Shown piece by piece: positions 1 through 9,493 of a DNA stretch of 64,000 nucleotides; the first letter of the stretch is position 1; every line of letters begins with the position of its first letter. The notes under the pieces were generated by a model, which saw only the letters and a program-made list of their open reading frames with translations, made no database searches and was not told the DNA's origin. Position numbers and translations under genes: made by a program. The DNA is taken from assembly GCF_000224335.1 (NCBI RefSeq), contig NZ_AFXZ01000067.1, positions 124,001-188,000 on the forward strand, given 5' to 3'. Source of the stretch: Bizionia argentinensis JUB59 (GTDB lineage Bacteria; Bacteroidota; Bacteroidia; Flavobacteriales; Flavobacteriaceae).

Positions 1-153
1 TTCTTTTCCAGCAATTACAGAAGCTAGCGTACTTTTTCCAGAGCCGTTAGGCCCCATAATAGCGTGAACTTCACCTGGTTTTACTTCTAAATTGATGCCT
101 TTTAAAATGGCTTTGTCGTTAACACTTGCGTGTAAGTTGCTTATTTTTAACAT
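1..153 (-). CDS. sufC: SufC, Fe-S cluster assembly ATPase (partial, N-terminus only)
   Basis: The gene runs off the left edge, so only the first 51 codons are present. They read [14 protein letters not shown] and then an ABC-ATPase Walker [10 protein letters not shown], at about residues 37-45, followed by LASVIAGKE. SufC is the cytoplasmic ATPase of the SufBCD Fe-S scaffold. The start at 153 lies one base beyond the stop of the small lipoprotein gene (155), and sufB is the next gene upstream, so this is the distal part of a minus-strand suf operon. The Walker A together with the neighbouring sufB makes the call secure even though it is partial. Confidence 0.93.
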   Translation of the reverse strand, partial: MLKISNLHASVNDKAILKGINLEVKPGEVHAIMGPNGSGKSTLASVIAGKE

Positions 154-154
154 G

Positions 155-601
155 TTATTTGGATTCCAATTTTACTACATTATTGGCTTCAGGTTTTGAG
201 GCTGAAACACTTAAAATTTCTTTTATTTCTATACGAAAAGGCCAGCCTTCTTCGTTTTCTGGTTTAGATATAACTTTACCTCGAATGGATACTGTGGTAT
301 AATCTGTCGCTTCTTTTTTGTAAGCTTTCGCCATTTTATTGAGTTCCGTTACTTTATCATCGAGAACAACACCATAGATTTCACGATTTGTTTGTAAAAC
401 GGCTGCATCACCGTAATAAACAAATTCACCTTGCAATAAGGTTAATCCATCACTTTGTTTTTTGGTGCGATCAGGTCCATCCAATTCACTAGATTCTATT
501 TCCTGAATGGTTTCATCAGTTTTACTGTCATTTTTACAGCTAGTAAAACCTAGAGTTATAAATAAAATAAGGATTAATTTTCTCATAAAAAGCGTTTTCA
601 T
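155..601 (-). CDS. small putative lipoprotein lodged between sufB and sufC
   Basis: A 148-aa protein of unknown function. The N-terminus has a basic start, a hydrophobic stretch (LILILFITL) and a lipobox ending GFTSC at about residue 22, so it should be exported and lipid-anchored. The mature part is acidic at first and then has an alternating beta-like region (residues 52-135). An alternative start at Met6 (position 586) would also leave a good signal peptide. It begins 4 bp after sufB ends and stops 1 bp before sufC starts, so it must be co-transcribed with the cytosolic Suf proteins, an odd place for an exported protein. I recognise no domain. Confidence 0.8.
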   Translation of the reverse strand: MKTLFMRKLILILFITLGFTSCKNDSKTDETIQEIESSELDGPDRTKKQSDGLTLLQGEFVYYGDAAVLQTNREIYGVVLDDKVTELNKMAKAYKKEATDYTTVSIRGKVISKPENEEGWPFRIEIKEILSVSASKPEANNVVKLESK

Positions 602-605
602 TTAA

Positions 606-2051
606 TTATCCTACGGATCCTTCTAAACTAATTTCTAATAGTTTTTGCGCTTCTACAGCAAATTCCATTGGTAGTTTATTTAATACTTCTTTACTAAAAC
701 CATTTACAATAAGTGCAATGGCTTTTTCGGTATCAATTCCACGTTGGTTACAATAGAATATTTGGTCTTCACCAATTTTACTAGTGGTGGCTTCGTGTTC
801 TATGATGGACGTTTTATTCTTCGCTTCAATATATGGGAAGGTGTGTGCGCCACATTCATTACCCATTAATAAACTATCACATTGTGAAAAGTTTCTGGCA
901 TTTTCGGCACGTGATGCAATTTGAACCAAACCTCTATATGAGTTTTGTGATTTACCTGCTGAAATACCTTTAGAAATAATGGTCGATTTAGTATTTTTTC
1001 CTAAATGAATCATTTTGGTTCCTGTATCGGCTTGCTGGTAATTATTAGTAACGGCAATAGAATAAAATTCACCAACAGAGTTGTCACCTTTTAATATACA
1101 GCTCGGATATTTCCATGTTACTGCAGAACCTGTTTCTACTTGTGTCCAAGAAATTTTTGCGTTCTTTTCACAAATACCACGCTTGGTTACAAAGTTGAAA
1201 ACACCACCTTTTCCTTGATTGTTTCCAGGGTACCAGTTTTGTACGGTTGAATATTTTATTTCAGCATCGTCCATAGCAATAAGTTCTACAACTGCCGCAT
1301 GTAATTGATTTTCATCACGACTTGGTGCTGTACAACCTTCTAGATAACTTACGTAACTTCCTTCATCTGCTATAACCAGTGTTCTTTCAAACTGTCCAGT
1401 TCCTGCTTGGTTAATTCTAAAGTAAGTTGATAATTCCATCGGACAACGAACGCCTTTTGGAATATAGCAGAAAGATCCATCACTAAAAACAGCCGAGTTT
1501 AAAGCGGCATAGAAGTTATCTGATTGTGGAACTACTGTTCCTAAATGTTTTCTTACTAATTCAGGATGTTTTTGGATAGCTTCGGAAATACTCATGAAAA
1601 TAATTCCCTTTTCACCTAGCGACTTTTTAAAACTTGTTGCTACCGAAACAGAGTCGATAACCACATCCATGGCTACACCTGCAAGCATTTTCTGCTCGTC
1701 CATAGAAATACCTAGTTTCTTGAAAGTTTCCAATAACTCGGGATCTACTTCATCTAAACTGTCGAGTTTTGGTTTGGTGTTTGGTGCAGAGTAATAGGAA
1801 ATTGCCTGAAAATCGGGTTTTTCGTAATGCACGTTAGCCCAATCTGGCTCTTCCATGGTCTGCCAAATGCGGAACGCTTCAAGTCGCCACTCCGTCATCC
1901 ATTCAGGTTCTTCTTTCTTTTTAGAAATAGCCCGAACAACATCTTCATTTAAACCAACAGGAAATGTTTCAGATTCTATATCTGTATAGAAACCGTATTC
2001 GTATTCCTTGGTTTTTAATTCTTCTCTTAAATCGTCTTCTGTATACTTCAT
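606..2051 (-). CDS. sufB: SufB, Fe-S cluster assembly scaffold subunit
   Basis: 481 aa, the normal SufB length. SufB is the scaffold on which SufBC2D builds [Fe-S] clusters in the cytoplasm. Family hallmarks are visible along the chain: the N-terminal [14 protein letters not shown] block, the [28 protein letters not shown] region, the FNFVTKRG strand of the beta-helix core, and the C-terminal [21 protein letters not shown] region holding the conserved Cys and His. It is preceded by an iscA-type gene 174 bp upstream and followed after 4 bp by a lipoprotein and then sufC. The start [12 protein letters not shown] is typical for the phylum. Confidence 0.96.
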   Translation of the reverse strand: MKYTEDDLREELKTKEYEYGFYTDIESETFPVGLNEDVVRAISKKKEEPEWMTEWRLEAFRIWQTMEEPDWANVHYEKPDFQAISYYSAPNTKPKLDSLDEVDPELLETFKKLGISMDEQKMLAGVAMDVVIDSVSVATSFKKSLGEKGIIFMSISEAIQKHPELVRKHLGTVVPQSDNFYAALNSAVFSDGSFCYIPKGVRCPMELSTYFRINQAGTGQFERTLVIADEGSYVSYLEGCTAPSRDENQLHAAVVELIAMDDAEIKYSTVQNWYPGNNQGKGGVFNFVTKRGICEKNAKISWTQVETGSAVTWKYPSCILKGDNSVGEFYSIAVTNNYQQADTGTKMIHLGKNTKSTIISKGISAGKSQNSYRGLVQIASRAENARNFSQCDSLLMGNECGAHTFPYIEAKNKTSIIEHEATTSKIGEDQIFYCNQRGIDTEKAIALIVNGFSKEVLNKLPMEFAVEAQKLLEISLEGSVG

Positions 2052-2077
2052 TAATTCAAAGTTTGGTGTTCAAAATC

Positions 2078-2117
2078 CAAAGGTGCAAGGGGTTAAATTT
2101 TAAACTTGCGTCCTTTG
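2078..2117 (-). promoter_or_regulatory. stem-loop in the iscA-sufB spacer
   Basis: CAAAGG-t-GCAAG pairs with CTTGC-gt-CCTTTG (2078-2089 with 2105-2117), leaving a 15-nt loop. On the transcribed minus strand it lies about 27 nt upstream of the sufB start and is not followed by a U-run, so it is not a classic terminator. It could be an mRNA processing or stabilising element that sets the ratio of iscA to sufB. Function is inferred only. Confidence 0.35.
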
Positions 2118-2225
2118 AAATCACTCTTAATTAAATAATTTATAAAATCTGAAACCATTTGACTTTATTTTAAAGTGTGGGTTTTCAGTTTTAAAACACC
2201 TTCGTTTCAGGAAGGTTAGTATGGG

Positions 2226-2555
2226 TTATAGTGAAAAACTTTCACCACAACCACAGGTTCTATTGGCGTTTGGATTGTTGAAAACAAAACCACTACCGTT
2301 TAATCCGCCAGAATACTCTAGCGTTGTTCCAATTAGGTATAAAAAGCTTTTTTTATCAATAATGATTCGAATACCATTATCTTCAAAAACTTTATCACCC
2401 TCTGCTTGGGCTTTATCAAATTTTAAATCATAAGATAAACCAGAGCACCCACCACTTTTTACACCAACACGAACATAGTCAGTTGCGGCATTATAGCCGT
2501 CGTCGCTCATAAGCTCGGAGACTTTCTTTTTTGCTGTTTCAGATACTTTTATCAT
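2226..2555 (-). CDS. IscA/SufA-type Fe-S carrier
   Basis: 109 aa from the start MIKVSETAKKKV at 2555; the open frame continues upstream to 2600, but that part overlaps the promoter -7 element and palindrome and is unlike the family. The three A-type carrier cysteines are present: C37 (GGCSGLSY) and C101/C103 (CGCGESF). Such proteins receive clusters from the Suf scaffold and pass them to apo-targets in the cytoplasm. It is the first gene of the suf operon, upstream of sufB. I do not assign sufA, iscA or erpA specifically because the subfamilies cannot be told apart by eye. Confidence 0.93.
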   Translation of the reverse strand: MIKVSETAKKKVSELMSDDGYNAATDYVRVGVKSGGCSGLSYDLKFDKAQAEGDKVFEDNGIRIIIDKKSFLYLIGTTLEYSGGLNGSGFVFNNPNANRTCGCGESFSL

Positions 2556-2570
2556 AACCTTAATTAGATT

Positions 2571-2594
2571 TGCTCTAAATAGAGCACAAATATA
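2571..2594 (-). promoter_or_regulatory. suf operon -7 box with a palindrome at the start site
   Basis: On the minus strand TATATTTG (plus CAAATATA, 2587-2594) matches the Bacteroidota -7 element TAnnTTTG. Immediately downstream is a perfect inverted repeat TGCTCT-AAAT-AGAGCA (2571-2586), which would include the transcription start and begins 16 bp from the ATG of the iscA-type gene. I find no good TTG at the -33 position. The palindrome is placed like an operator, so a regulator sensing Fe-S or iron status could bind there; this is inference. Confidence 0.45.
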
Positions 2595-2600
2595 CAACAT

Positions 2601-2891
2601 AAGTCATGGATTTCCGCATAAGATGACATGATATTAATAGATCGATGTATAGATAATACTTATACACTCCAAGGAATAGTTGATAGTCTAGGATAGCCTG
2701 AAAATAAAGAGGTTTTATTATGAATTAGGTTTTATGATATACTCGAAAAACAGCGTTTTTGTAAAATTGAGAACATTGTTTATGCTTATAAATAAACTTT
2801 AATATTAATTTAGATTTTATAAGTTTCTTTAGGTTTTAATAAGGAATTTAAATTCGATTGTATTAAAAAGTAATTTATTAGATTTCCATGC
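2601..2891. other. intergenic space between divergent suf operon and thiL
   Basis: About 290 bp of very A+T-rich DNA between the two promoters. I see no open frame with coding character, no tRNA and no strong hairpin. Confidence 0.5.
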
Positions 2892-2921
2892 TTGCAAATA
2901 GCTGAAAGCTTCTTATTTTTG
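2892..2921 (+). promoter_or_regulatory. thiL promoter (near-leaderless)
   Basis: TTG at 2892-2894 and TATTTTTG at 2914-2921 with a 19-bp spacer match the Bacteroidota consensus. The ATG of thiL starts at 2926, only 5 bp beyond the -7 box, so the transcript should start at or next to the AUG. Confidence 0.65.
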
Positions 2922-2925
2922 TGCT

Positions 2926-3972
2926 ATGATAGAAGATAAAAATCAACAACGGACCCAATTGGAGGATTTAGGAGAATTTGGTTTAATAGACCATTTGACT
3001 GCAAATTTTAAAATATCGCAAAAATCGACAATCAAAGGAATCGGTGACGATGCTGCTGTGCTGGATTTTGGTAAAAAACAAGTTGTTGTTTCTACAGACT
3101 TATTAGTAGAAGGTGTCCATTTTGATTTGAGTTATGTGCCATTAAAGCATCTGGGATATAAGGCTATAATGGTCAATTTATCTGATATCTACGCTATGAA
3201 TGCTTCGGCGACGCAAGTAACGGTTTCTATTGCTGTGTCCAACAGGTTTCCTTTAGAAGCACTTGAAGAATTGTACGAAGGAATTCATGCGGCTGCCAAT
3301 GTTTATGGTGTTGATGTTGTGGGTGGCGATACCACATCGTCCACTTCCGGATTGTTAATTTCGGTAACTGCCATTGGTGAAATAGATAAAGATGAAGCGG
3401 TGTACAGAAGTGGGGCTAAACCTAATGATTTGCTGGTGGTAACTGGCGATTTGGGAGGTTCATATATGGGATTGCAAGTTTTAGAACGTGAGAAAGAAGT
3501 ATTCAAAGTAAACCCAAACAATCAGCCAGATTTAGATCAATATACTTATATAATTGAAAGACAACTAAAGCCAGAGGCGCGAAAAGATATCATAACGTTA
3601 TTAAAGGATTTAGATGTAAAGCCAACCGCTATGATTGATATTAGTGATGGTTTGTCTTCTGAAATTTTACACTTATGCAAGCATAGTAAGGTTGGTTGCG
3701 ATTTATATGAGGATAAAATCCCATTAGATCCGCAAGTCATATCAACATGCGAAGAATTTAATATTGATAGTACAACCGTTGCCTTAAATGGTGGTGAGGA
3801 CTATGAGTTGCTTTTTACTATTTCGCAAGATGACTTTCCTAAAATACAATCCAATCCTAATTTTAGTGTAATAGGGTATATGCAAGAGGAAAGCGCGGGT
3901 ATTCATTTGGTAACACGGGCTGAAACTAAAATTCCAATAAAAGCACAAGGCTGGAAAAATTTTAAGGGTTAG
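2926..3972 (+). CDS. thiL: thiamine-monophosphate kinase ThiL
   Basis: 348 aa. ThiL phosphorylates thiamine monophosphate to thiamine diphosphate with ATP, the last step of de novo thiamine synthesis. Visible AIR-synthase-fold motifs are IGDDAAVLDFGKK (residues about 40-52, metal and ATP binding), STDLLVEGVHFDL, the DVVGGDTTSS glycine motif, IDISDGLSSEI and the C-terminal GGEDYELLFT block. The gene stands alone behind its own promoter and converges on a small minus-strand gene with a 4-bp tail overlap. It is far from the thiamine uptake genes at 55-61 kb. Confidence 0.95.
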   Translation: MIEDKNQQRTQLEDLGEFGLIDHLTANFKISQKSTIKGIGDDAAVLDFGKKQVVVSTDLLVEGVHFDLSYVPLKHLGYKAIMVNLSDIYAMNASATQVTVSIAVSNRFPLEALEELYEGIHAAANVYGVDVVGGDTTSSTSGLLISVTAIGEIDKDEAVYRSGAKPNDLLVVTGDLGGSYMGLQVLEREKEVFKVNPNNQPDLDQYTYIIERQLKPEARKDIITLLKDLDVKPTAMIDISDGLSSEILHLCKHSKVGCDLYEDKIPLDPQVISTCEEFNIDSTTVALNGGEDYELLFTISQDDFPKIQSNPNFSVIGYMQEESAGIHLVTRAETKIPIKAQGWKNFKG

Positions 3973-4253
3973 GCGATAATAGGAGGGCCTAAATCGCTTT
4001 CAGTAAATATTGGAGGAGCTAATCTTGCAGTTCGTCTATTATAAACTTTTTCCAAGGTATTATTTATCTCTCTGAATTTAGGTGTTAGAATTGTTAATTT
4101 TCCGTTACTGTTGGTTGTTGCCTGTTGTTTGCACGTTTTGCATTTGTATTCTTTAACGTGAAGTGTTACGTTTCGTGAAATTTTAAAATCATGCCCGAAA
4201 ATATTACAATATACCTTCGGGATGAAAGCAGGTTTTTGGTTAATAGTATTCAT
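3969..4253 (-). CDS. small CxxC protein of unknown function
   Basis: 94 aa, cytoplasmic by appearance. The N-terminal half has VYCNIFGHDF followed about 20 residues later by KCKTC, an arrangement that could bind one metal ion (C..H..CxxC), then the segment NSNGKLTILTPKFREINNTLE. I associate the pattern with short flavobacterial proteins of unknown role but cannot name a domain. Its stop overlaps the thiL stop by 4 bp on the opposite strand. Not in an operon with the hydrolase gene behind it, which ends 61 bp upstream. Confidence 0.72.
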   Translation of the reverse strand: MNTINQKPAFIPKVYCNIFGHDFKISRNVTLHVKEYKCKTCKQQATTNSNGKLTILTPKFREINNTLEKVYNRRTARLAPPIFTESDLGPPIIA

Positions 4254-4314
4254 GTTTTTGGTTTGGTTATGATAAAATTAACAAAAATTATAGAATAACC
4301 GATGAAAACACAAA

Positions 4315-5088
4315 TTATTCGATGAAATGCATTATTTTATTTAGGAATAAACTTTTATTTTCAATATGACTCATATGTCCATCCGGAAATACAACATATG
4401 TGCTGTTTGTTTCAATAGCTTCATTTATTTGATTTTTATACTCAATAACAGAATCTTTTCGTCCAATTATCATCAGTTTTGGAAAGTTTGCTTTCTTGAA
4501 AAACGCTGTTTGATCTAATCTAATTTTCATGCCTTCCAAAGCAGCAATAATTCCTTGTAAAGGTGTTTTTAAAGCTTCTCCCTTTATAAAAGTGATTTCT
4601 TTCTCAAGTATTGACTGATTTTCAACTGTAAATAAATTTGCAACAGCCAAGCGCACAAAAATGGTGTAATTCTTTTTTACGGCTAAAATAGCGCGATCTC
4701 TATTTTTTTTACGTTCAGAACTATCCTCTTTACATGTGGAGTTTGCTAAACATAATTTTAAAACTTTATGCGGAAATTGCTCTGCAAAAGCCAAAGCCAC
4801 ATAGCCGCCCATGGAATGGCCTATAAATATACTTTTATCTATATGTAATGAATTTAAAACGGCATGCACGGTTTTTGCCATGACTTCCATGCTGTGAATA
4901 TAACCTAGACAACCTGTTTGGCCGTGACCTAATAAGTCAATAGTAATCACCCTATTTGTTTTTATAAGTTCTGGTAAAATATACCGCCACATCGTGCTGT
5001 TTTCTAAAAAGCCGTGAAGCAACACAATAGGTGTTCCTTGGCCTTGGTCCGTGTAAAAAACAGACGTTCCTTTATAATCTAATGTCAT
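4315..5088 (-). CDS. alpha/beta hydrolase
   Basis: 257 aa alpha/beta-hydrolase fold. The catalytic triad can be read: oxyanion motif LLHGFLENSTMW (residues about 23-34), nucleophile elbow GHSMGG (Ser at about 92), acid in IGRKDSVI (about 212) and the last histidine in DGHMSHIE (about 240). No signal peptide, so cytoplasmic. The length and motifs resemble small esterases such as MenH or BioH types, but the substrate cannot be told from sequence. A -7 box lies just upstream on the minus strand (5106-5113). Confidence 0.88.
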   Translation of the reverse strand: MTLDYKGTSVFYTDQGQGTPIVLLHGFLENSTMWRYILPELIKTNRVITIDLLGHGQTGCLGYIHSMEVMAKTVHAVLNSLHIDKSIFIGHSMGGYVALAFAEQFPHKVLKLCLANSTCKEDSSERKKNRDRAILAVKKNYTIFVRLAVANLFTVENQSILEKEITFIKGEALKTPLQGIIAALEGMKIRLDQTAFFKKANFPKLMIIGRKDSVIEYKNQINEAIETNSTYVVFPDGHMSHIENKSLFLNKIMHFIE

Positions 5089-5105
5089 TTTTAAAGTATC
5101 TTCGG

Positions 5106-5113
5106 CAAAGATA
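5106..5113 (-). promoter_or_regulatory. -7 box ahead of the alpha/beta hydrolase
   Basis: Plus CAAAGATA, that is TATCTTTG on the minus strand, 17 bp before the start codon at 5088. No clear TTG at the right distance. Confidence 0.4.
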
Positions 5114-5163
5114 ACAGAGTTTAAATTTTAAAAGATTAATCCCTTTTGTTTTTCTGCAATTAT

Positions 5164-6444
5164 ATGAATAAAACCAAACAAACACTTATTGTCGCTTTTG
5201 CGCTTTTCTCCTTATTTTTTGGTGCTGGTAATCTTATCCTACCACCGTTTTTAGGTGTGCAGTCTGGAGCAAATTGGTATTTTGTAGCTTTTGGCTTTGC
5301 TTTAACCGCTGTTGTTGTTCCTATATTAGGGATTCTTGCACATGCGAAATTGCAAGGAACTATGTTCGATTTTGCTAAAAAAGTCTCACCGCTGTTTAGT
5401 TCTATTTATTGTATAATTATGTACAGTATTGCGGTTGCGTTGCCTGCGCCACGAACAGCTTCCGTAACTCACGAAATGGCAATTGCACCTTTTTTTAGTA
5501 TTCCAACAATAGTAACAAGCTGTGTTTATTTCGGATTAGTCTTTCTGTTTGTCATGAATCGTTCGCGGCTTTTAAATTTAATTGGGAAATATCTGACACC
5601 GTTAATTGTAATAATATTACTAGTCATTATTGGTATAGGTATTTTTGCGGGTTCAACAGAAACAGTTGCAACGGTTGTAAGTTCGCCATTCAACCTAATT
5701 ACATCAGGTATTTTAGAAGGTTATCAAACTTTCGATGCTATTGCAGGCGTAGTGGTCGGCGCTGTTATTGTGGTTTCCCTAAATGCAAGTACAGAAGGAA
5801 CTTATGCGGAAAAGAAAAAACTGATTTCACAGTCTGGCTTGATGGCTGGTTTTGGATTATTTGTTATTTACGCTGGACTTATTGCTTGTGGTTATTTACT
5901 GCAGTCTAGTTTTCCGGAAAACGCTTCCAGAACGGAGGTGTTAACCAGTTTAAGTCAGTTGACATTGGGCAGAATTGGTACAACATTTTTAAGTGTTTTA
6001 GTCGCTTTAGCTTGTTTTACAACCGCAGTTGGTATAATAACAGGTGCATCGGATTATGTGAGTAGTTTGTTTAAAGGTTCTAAAAAAGTATATACGATAA
6101 CAGCAGTCATAAGTTCGGTAATTGGTATATTAGTTGGAAGTTATAATGTGGCTTTCATTATTGACGTGGCCTTACCAGCGCTCATGTTTATTTATCCTAT
6201 TACCATTATATTAATCCTTTTAAATGCCGTTCCTGAAAGGTTTGCTTCTAAAACCGTTTTTAAAGGCGTTGTGCTTATTACATTTATATTTAGTGTTCCA
6301 GATTTTTTGAAATTTTTAGTTTCCATAGAGTACTTGGAAAATATCACTAGTATAATTCCATTAGCAAATTACAGTTTGGGTTGGGTTTTACCTGCTTTCA
6401 TTATATTTTTAATATTGAATGCAATAGAAAGAAAAGAGCCATAA
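5164..6444 (+). CDS. brnQ: BrnQ-type branched-chain amino acid carrier
   Basis: 426 aa from MNKTKQTLIVAFALF; the open frame extends six codons upstream (5146), but the family begins at this Met. It is a polytopic inner-membrane protein with about 12 hydrophobic segments. The N-terminal SLFFGAGNLILPPFLG motif is diagnostic of the LIVCS family, which imports leucine, isoleucine and valine with Na+ or H+. It is divergent from the hydrolase gene and has no operon partner downstream. Confidence 0.92.
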   Translation: MNKTKQTLIVAFALFSLFFGAGNLILPPFLGVQSGANWYFVAFGFALTAVVVPILGILAHAKLQGTMFDFAKKVSPLFSSIYCIIMYSIAVALPAPRTASVTHEMAIAPFFSIPTIVTSCVYFGLVFLFVMNRSRLLNLIGKYLTPLIVIILLVIIGIGIFAGSTETVATVVSSPFNLITSGILEGYQTFDAIAGVVVGAVIVVSLNASTEGTYAEKKKLISQSGLMAGFGLFVIYAGLIACGYLLQSSFPENASRTEVLTSLSQLTLGRIGTTFLSVLVALACFTTAVGIITGASDYVSSLFKGSKKVYTITAVISSVIGILVGSYNVAFIIDVALPALMFIYPITIILILLNAVPERFASKTVFKGVVLITFIFSVPDFLKFLVSIEYLENITSIIPLANYSLGWVLPAFIIFLILNAIERKEP

Positions 6445-6739
6445 TAATTTAAAATGAAGAGGTTCTGTTCGATTTTTTATTATTTTGAATTCATTAAATC
6501 TACTAACTTTTAGGGTTTATGATTGACATAGTCATATTTCTAACGAATCTCATAGTCTTTTTCTTTGTTTACGTGTTTTGACTTTCCAATTAGTAAAAAG
6601 AATTAAGTTTCATTTAGAATGTGCTGAATGAAATCAACTTAATTTCAGGAATTTGTTATGAATTAGAATGCGTTTGATGTTACATAACATTCGTTTCTGT
6701 TTAAAATGATTCTAAATACTCATTATTAGTTACGGTATT
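6445..6739. other. intergenic space between brnQ and sdhC with an inverted repeat
   Basis: No gene seen. The notable element is an inverted repeat AATTAAGTT (6602-6610) with AACTTAATT (6637-6645), nested with TCATT (6611-6615) and AATGA (6628-6632), forming a 44-nt stem-loop with a small bulge. It is not followed by a U-run. Confidence 0.5.
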
Positions 6740-6770
6740 TTGCCTAAAACTGATTTGAAGCGTATCTTTG
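6740..6770 (+). promoter_or_regulatory. sdhCAB promoter
   Basis: TTG (6740-6742), 20-bp spacer, TATCTTTG (6763-6770): a full Bacteroidota consensus, 24 bp before the sdhC ATG at 6795. Confidence 0.7.
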
Positions 6771-6794
6771 CTTGATAAATATTAAACTTCAACG

Positions 6795-7472
6795 ATGAGC
6801 GGAATTTTGAATTCTTCGATTGGAAGAAAATTTGCCATGGCACTTTCGGCATTCTTCCTAATGATTTTTTTACTACAGCATTTTGCTATTAACATGTTAT
6901 CTGTATTCAGTCCAGATACCTTTAATGAGGTTTCTCACTTTATGGGAACCTTTTGGTTAGTGCAATACATTTTTCAGCCTGTTTTAATTTTGGGTGTTAT
7001 TTTCCATTTCGTTATGGGATTTGTACTTGAAATTAAAAACAATAAGTCTAGGAAAATTAGCTATGCTAAAAACAACGGAAATGCCAATTCTTCCTGGATG
7101 AGTAGAAACATGATTTGGAGTGGTGCGGCTATTTTAGCTTTTATCGTTCTTCACTTCATCGATTTTTGGTTTCCAGAAATTAACCTGAAATATATCCAAG
7201 GAGATATGTCCGGGTTATTAGCCGATGGTGAAGGTTTTAGATATTATGAAGAGTTAGTTCATAAGTTTGAAAATCCAATCCGCGTTGCAGCTTACTGTTT
7301 GGCATTTGTATTATTAGCACTGCATTTAATGCATGGCTTTATGTCTGCTTTCCAATCGGTTGGCGCAAATAACAAATACACAAAAGGATTAAAGGGTTTC
7401 GGAAAAGCTTACGCAATAATTATTCCATTAGGATTTATTTTTATTGCATTGTTCCATCATCTTAATAATTAA
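6795..7472 (+). CDS. sdhC: succinate dehydrogenase cytochrome b subunit
   Basis: 225 aa, five hydrophobic segments (roughly residues 12-32, 57-78, 104-124, 158-180 and 203-221) as expected for a type B succinate:quinone oxidoreductase membrane anchor that binds two hemes b and uses menaquinone. Several His residues sit in the helices (FLLQHF, IFHFVMG, VLHFID, LHLMHG), suitable as heme ligands. First gene of the sdhCAB operon, 14 bp ahead of sdhA. No second anchor gene is present or needed in this type. Confidence 0.94.
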   Translation: MSGILNSSIGRKFAMALSAFFLMIFLLQHFAINMLSVFSPDTFNEVSHFMGTFWLVQYIFQPVLILGVIFHFVMGFVLEIKNNKSRKISYAKNNGNANSSWMSRNMIWSGAAILAFIVLHFIDFWFPEINLKYIQGDMSGLLADGEGFRYYEELVHKFENPIRVAAYCLAFVLLALHLMHGFMSAFQSVGANNKYTKGLKGFGKAYAIIIPLGFIFIALFHHLNN

Positions 7473-7486
7473 AAACTATATCTAAT

Positions 7487-9484
7487 ATGGCTTTAGATGC
7501 TAAAATACCAGAAGGTCCTTTAAAAGATAAATGGACGAATCATAAAAACTCAATTAATTTGGTTAACCCAGCCAACAAGCGTTTAATAGACGTTATTGTT
7601 GTTGGTACAGGTTTAGCAGGTGGATCGGCAGCGGCAACGTTGGCGGAATTGGGCTACAACGTAAAAGCATTTTGCTTTCAGGATTCTGCTAGACGTGCGC
7701 ACTCGATTGCAGCACAAGGTGGAATTAATGCAGCGAAAAATTACCAAGGTGATGGGGATTCTACCTACCGTTTATTTTACGATACGGTAAAAGGTGGCGA
7801 TTATCGTTCACGTGAGGCTAACGTATACCGTTTAGCAGAAGTATCGGCTAATATTATTGACCAATGTGTGGCGCAAGGGGTTCCTTTTGCTCGTGAATAT
7901 GGTGGGTTATTAGACAACCGTTCTTTTGGTGGTGTGCTTGTTTCTAGAACATTTTACGCAGCAGGTCAAACTGGTCAGCAGCTTTTATTAGGAGCTTATT
8001 CGGCATTAAACCGCCAAATAGGTCGTGGTAAAGTAAAAATGTACAGTCGTCATGAAATGCTAGACGTTGTTATTGTAGACGGAAAAGCACGTGGAATTAT
8101 TGCTCGTAACTTAGTAACTGGGGAAATAGAACGTCATTCAGCTCACGCTGTTGTTTTAGGAACTGGTGGATACGGAAACGTATTCTTCCTATCTACAAAT
8201 GCTATGGGATCTAATGTAACAGCGGCTTGGAAAGCTTACAAACGTGGTGCTTTCTTTGCAAACCCTTGTTATACACAAATTCACCCAACATGTATTCCTG
8301 TTTCAGGAGATCATCAATCAAAATTAACTCTGATGTCGGAATCGTTACGTAACGATGGTCGTATTTGGGTTCCAAAGCATAAAAAAGACGTAGAAGCTAT
8401 TCGTGCGGGTACTTTAAAGCCAACACAATTAGAAGAAGCAGATCGCGATTACTATTTAGAGCGTCGTTATCCAGCTTTCGGTAATTTAGTACCTCGTGAT
8501 GTTGCATCACGTGCAGCTAAAGAGCGTTGTGATGCTGGTTATGGTGTTAACGCAACTGGTGAAGCTGTTTATTTAGATTTTGCTTCGGCATTTATGCGCT
8601 ACGGAAAAGAACAAGCGCATATTAAAGGTTTAAATGAAGATGATGCTGCACTTGTTAGAAAATTAGGTCAAGAAGTAGTAAAAAATAAGTATGGTAACTT
8701 ATTCCAGATGTACGAGAAAATTGTAGATCAAAATCCATACGAATCACCAATGATGATTTATCCTGCTGTCCACTATACAATGGGTGGAATTTGGGTAGAT
8801 TATAATTTACAAACTACAGTTCCCGGATTGTACGCTATTGGAGAAGCTAACTTCTCGGATCACGGTGCTAACAGATTAGGAGCTTCGGCATTAATGCAAG
8901 GTTTAGCCGATGGTTACTTTGTGTTGCCTTATACTATTGGTGATTATTTAGCCGATGATATTAGAACAGGTCCAATTCCTACAAATTCATCAGCGTTTGA
9001 TGAAGCTGAAAAGAGTGTCCGCGATAATATCCAACATTTAATCAATAATAACGGTACCCATTCTGTGGATCATTTCCATAAGCGTTTAGGTAAGATTATG
9101 TGGGACAAATGTGGTATGGCTCGTAATGCTGAAGATTTAAAGTCTGCTATTGTTGAAATCGCTGAATTACGTGCAGAATTCTGGAGAGATGTTAGAGTTC
9201 CAGGAGTAAATGAAGAATTTAATGAGGAATTAGCTAAAGGATTACGTGTAGCCGATTTCCTAGAGTTGGGTGAATTGTTTGCAAAAGATGCCTTACTTCG
9301 TGAAGAATCTGCTGGTGGTCACTTTAGAGAAGAGCATCAAACTGAAGATGGTGAAGCGCAGCGTAGAAAAGAGTTCCAATACGTAGCAGCTTGGGAGTAT
9401 AATGGAGAGCCAAAAGATGCATTATTACATAAAGAAGATTTGGCTTACGAAAATATTGAAGTGAAAGAAAGAAGTTATAAATAA
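7487..9484 (+). CDS. sdhA: succinate dehydrogenase/fumarate reductase flavoprotein subunit
   Basis: 665 aa. Carries covalent FAD and oxidises succinate to fumarate on the cytoplasmic face of the complex. Visible are the dinucleotide-binding motif [19 protein letters not shown] (about 37-55), the FAD-linking [14 protein letters not shown] block, the active-site region [14 protein letters not shown], and [24 protein letters not shown] near the C-terminal FAD site. The long Bacteroidota/epsilon-type length matches type B enzymes. 14 bp behind sdhC and 9 bp ahead of sdhB. Confidence 0.97.
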   Translation: MALDAKIPEGPLKDKWTNHKNSINLVNPANKRLIDVIVVGTGLAGGSAAATLAELGYNVKAFCFQDSARRAHSIAAQGGINAAKNYQGDGDSTYRLFYDTVKGGDYRSREANVYRLAEVSANIIDQCVAQGVPFAREYGGLLDNRSFGGVLVSRTFYAAGQTGQQLLLGAYSALNRQIGRGKVKMYSRHEMLDVVIVDGKARGIIARNLVTGEIERHSAHAVVLGTGGYGNVFFLSTNAMGSNVTAAWKAYKRGAFFANPCYTQIHPTCIPVSGDHQSKLTLMSESLRNDGRIWVPKHKKDVEAIRAGTLKPTQLEEADRDYYLERRYPAFGNLVPRDVASRAAKERCDAGYGVNATGEAVYLDFASAFMRYGKEQAHIKGLNEDDAALVRKLGQEVVKNKYGNLFQMYEKIVDQNPYESPMMIYPAVHYTMGGIWVDYNLQTTVPGLYAIGEANFSDHGANRLGASALMQGLADGYFVLPYTIGDYLADDIRTGPIPTNSSAFDEAEKSVRDNIQHLINNNGTHSVDHFHKRLGKIMWDKCGMARNAEDLKSAIVEIAELRAEFWRDVRVPGVNEEFNEELAKGLRVADFLELGELFAKDALLREESAGGHFREEHQTEDGEAQRRKEFQYVAAWEYNGEPKDALLHKEDLAYENIEVKERSYK

Positions 9485-9493
9485 AAGAAAGCT

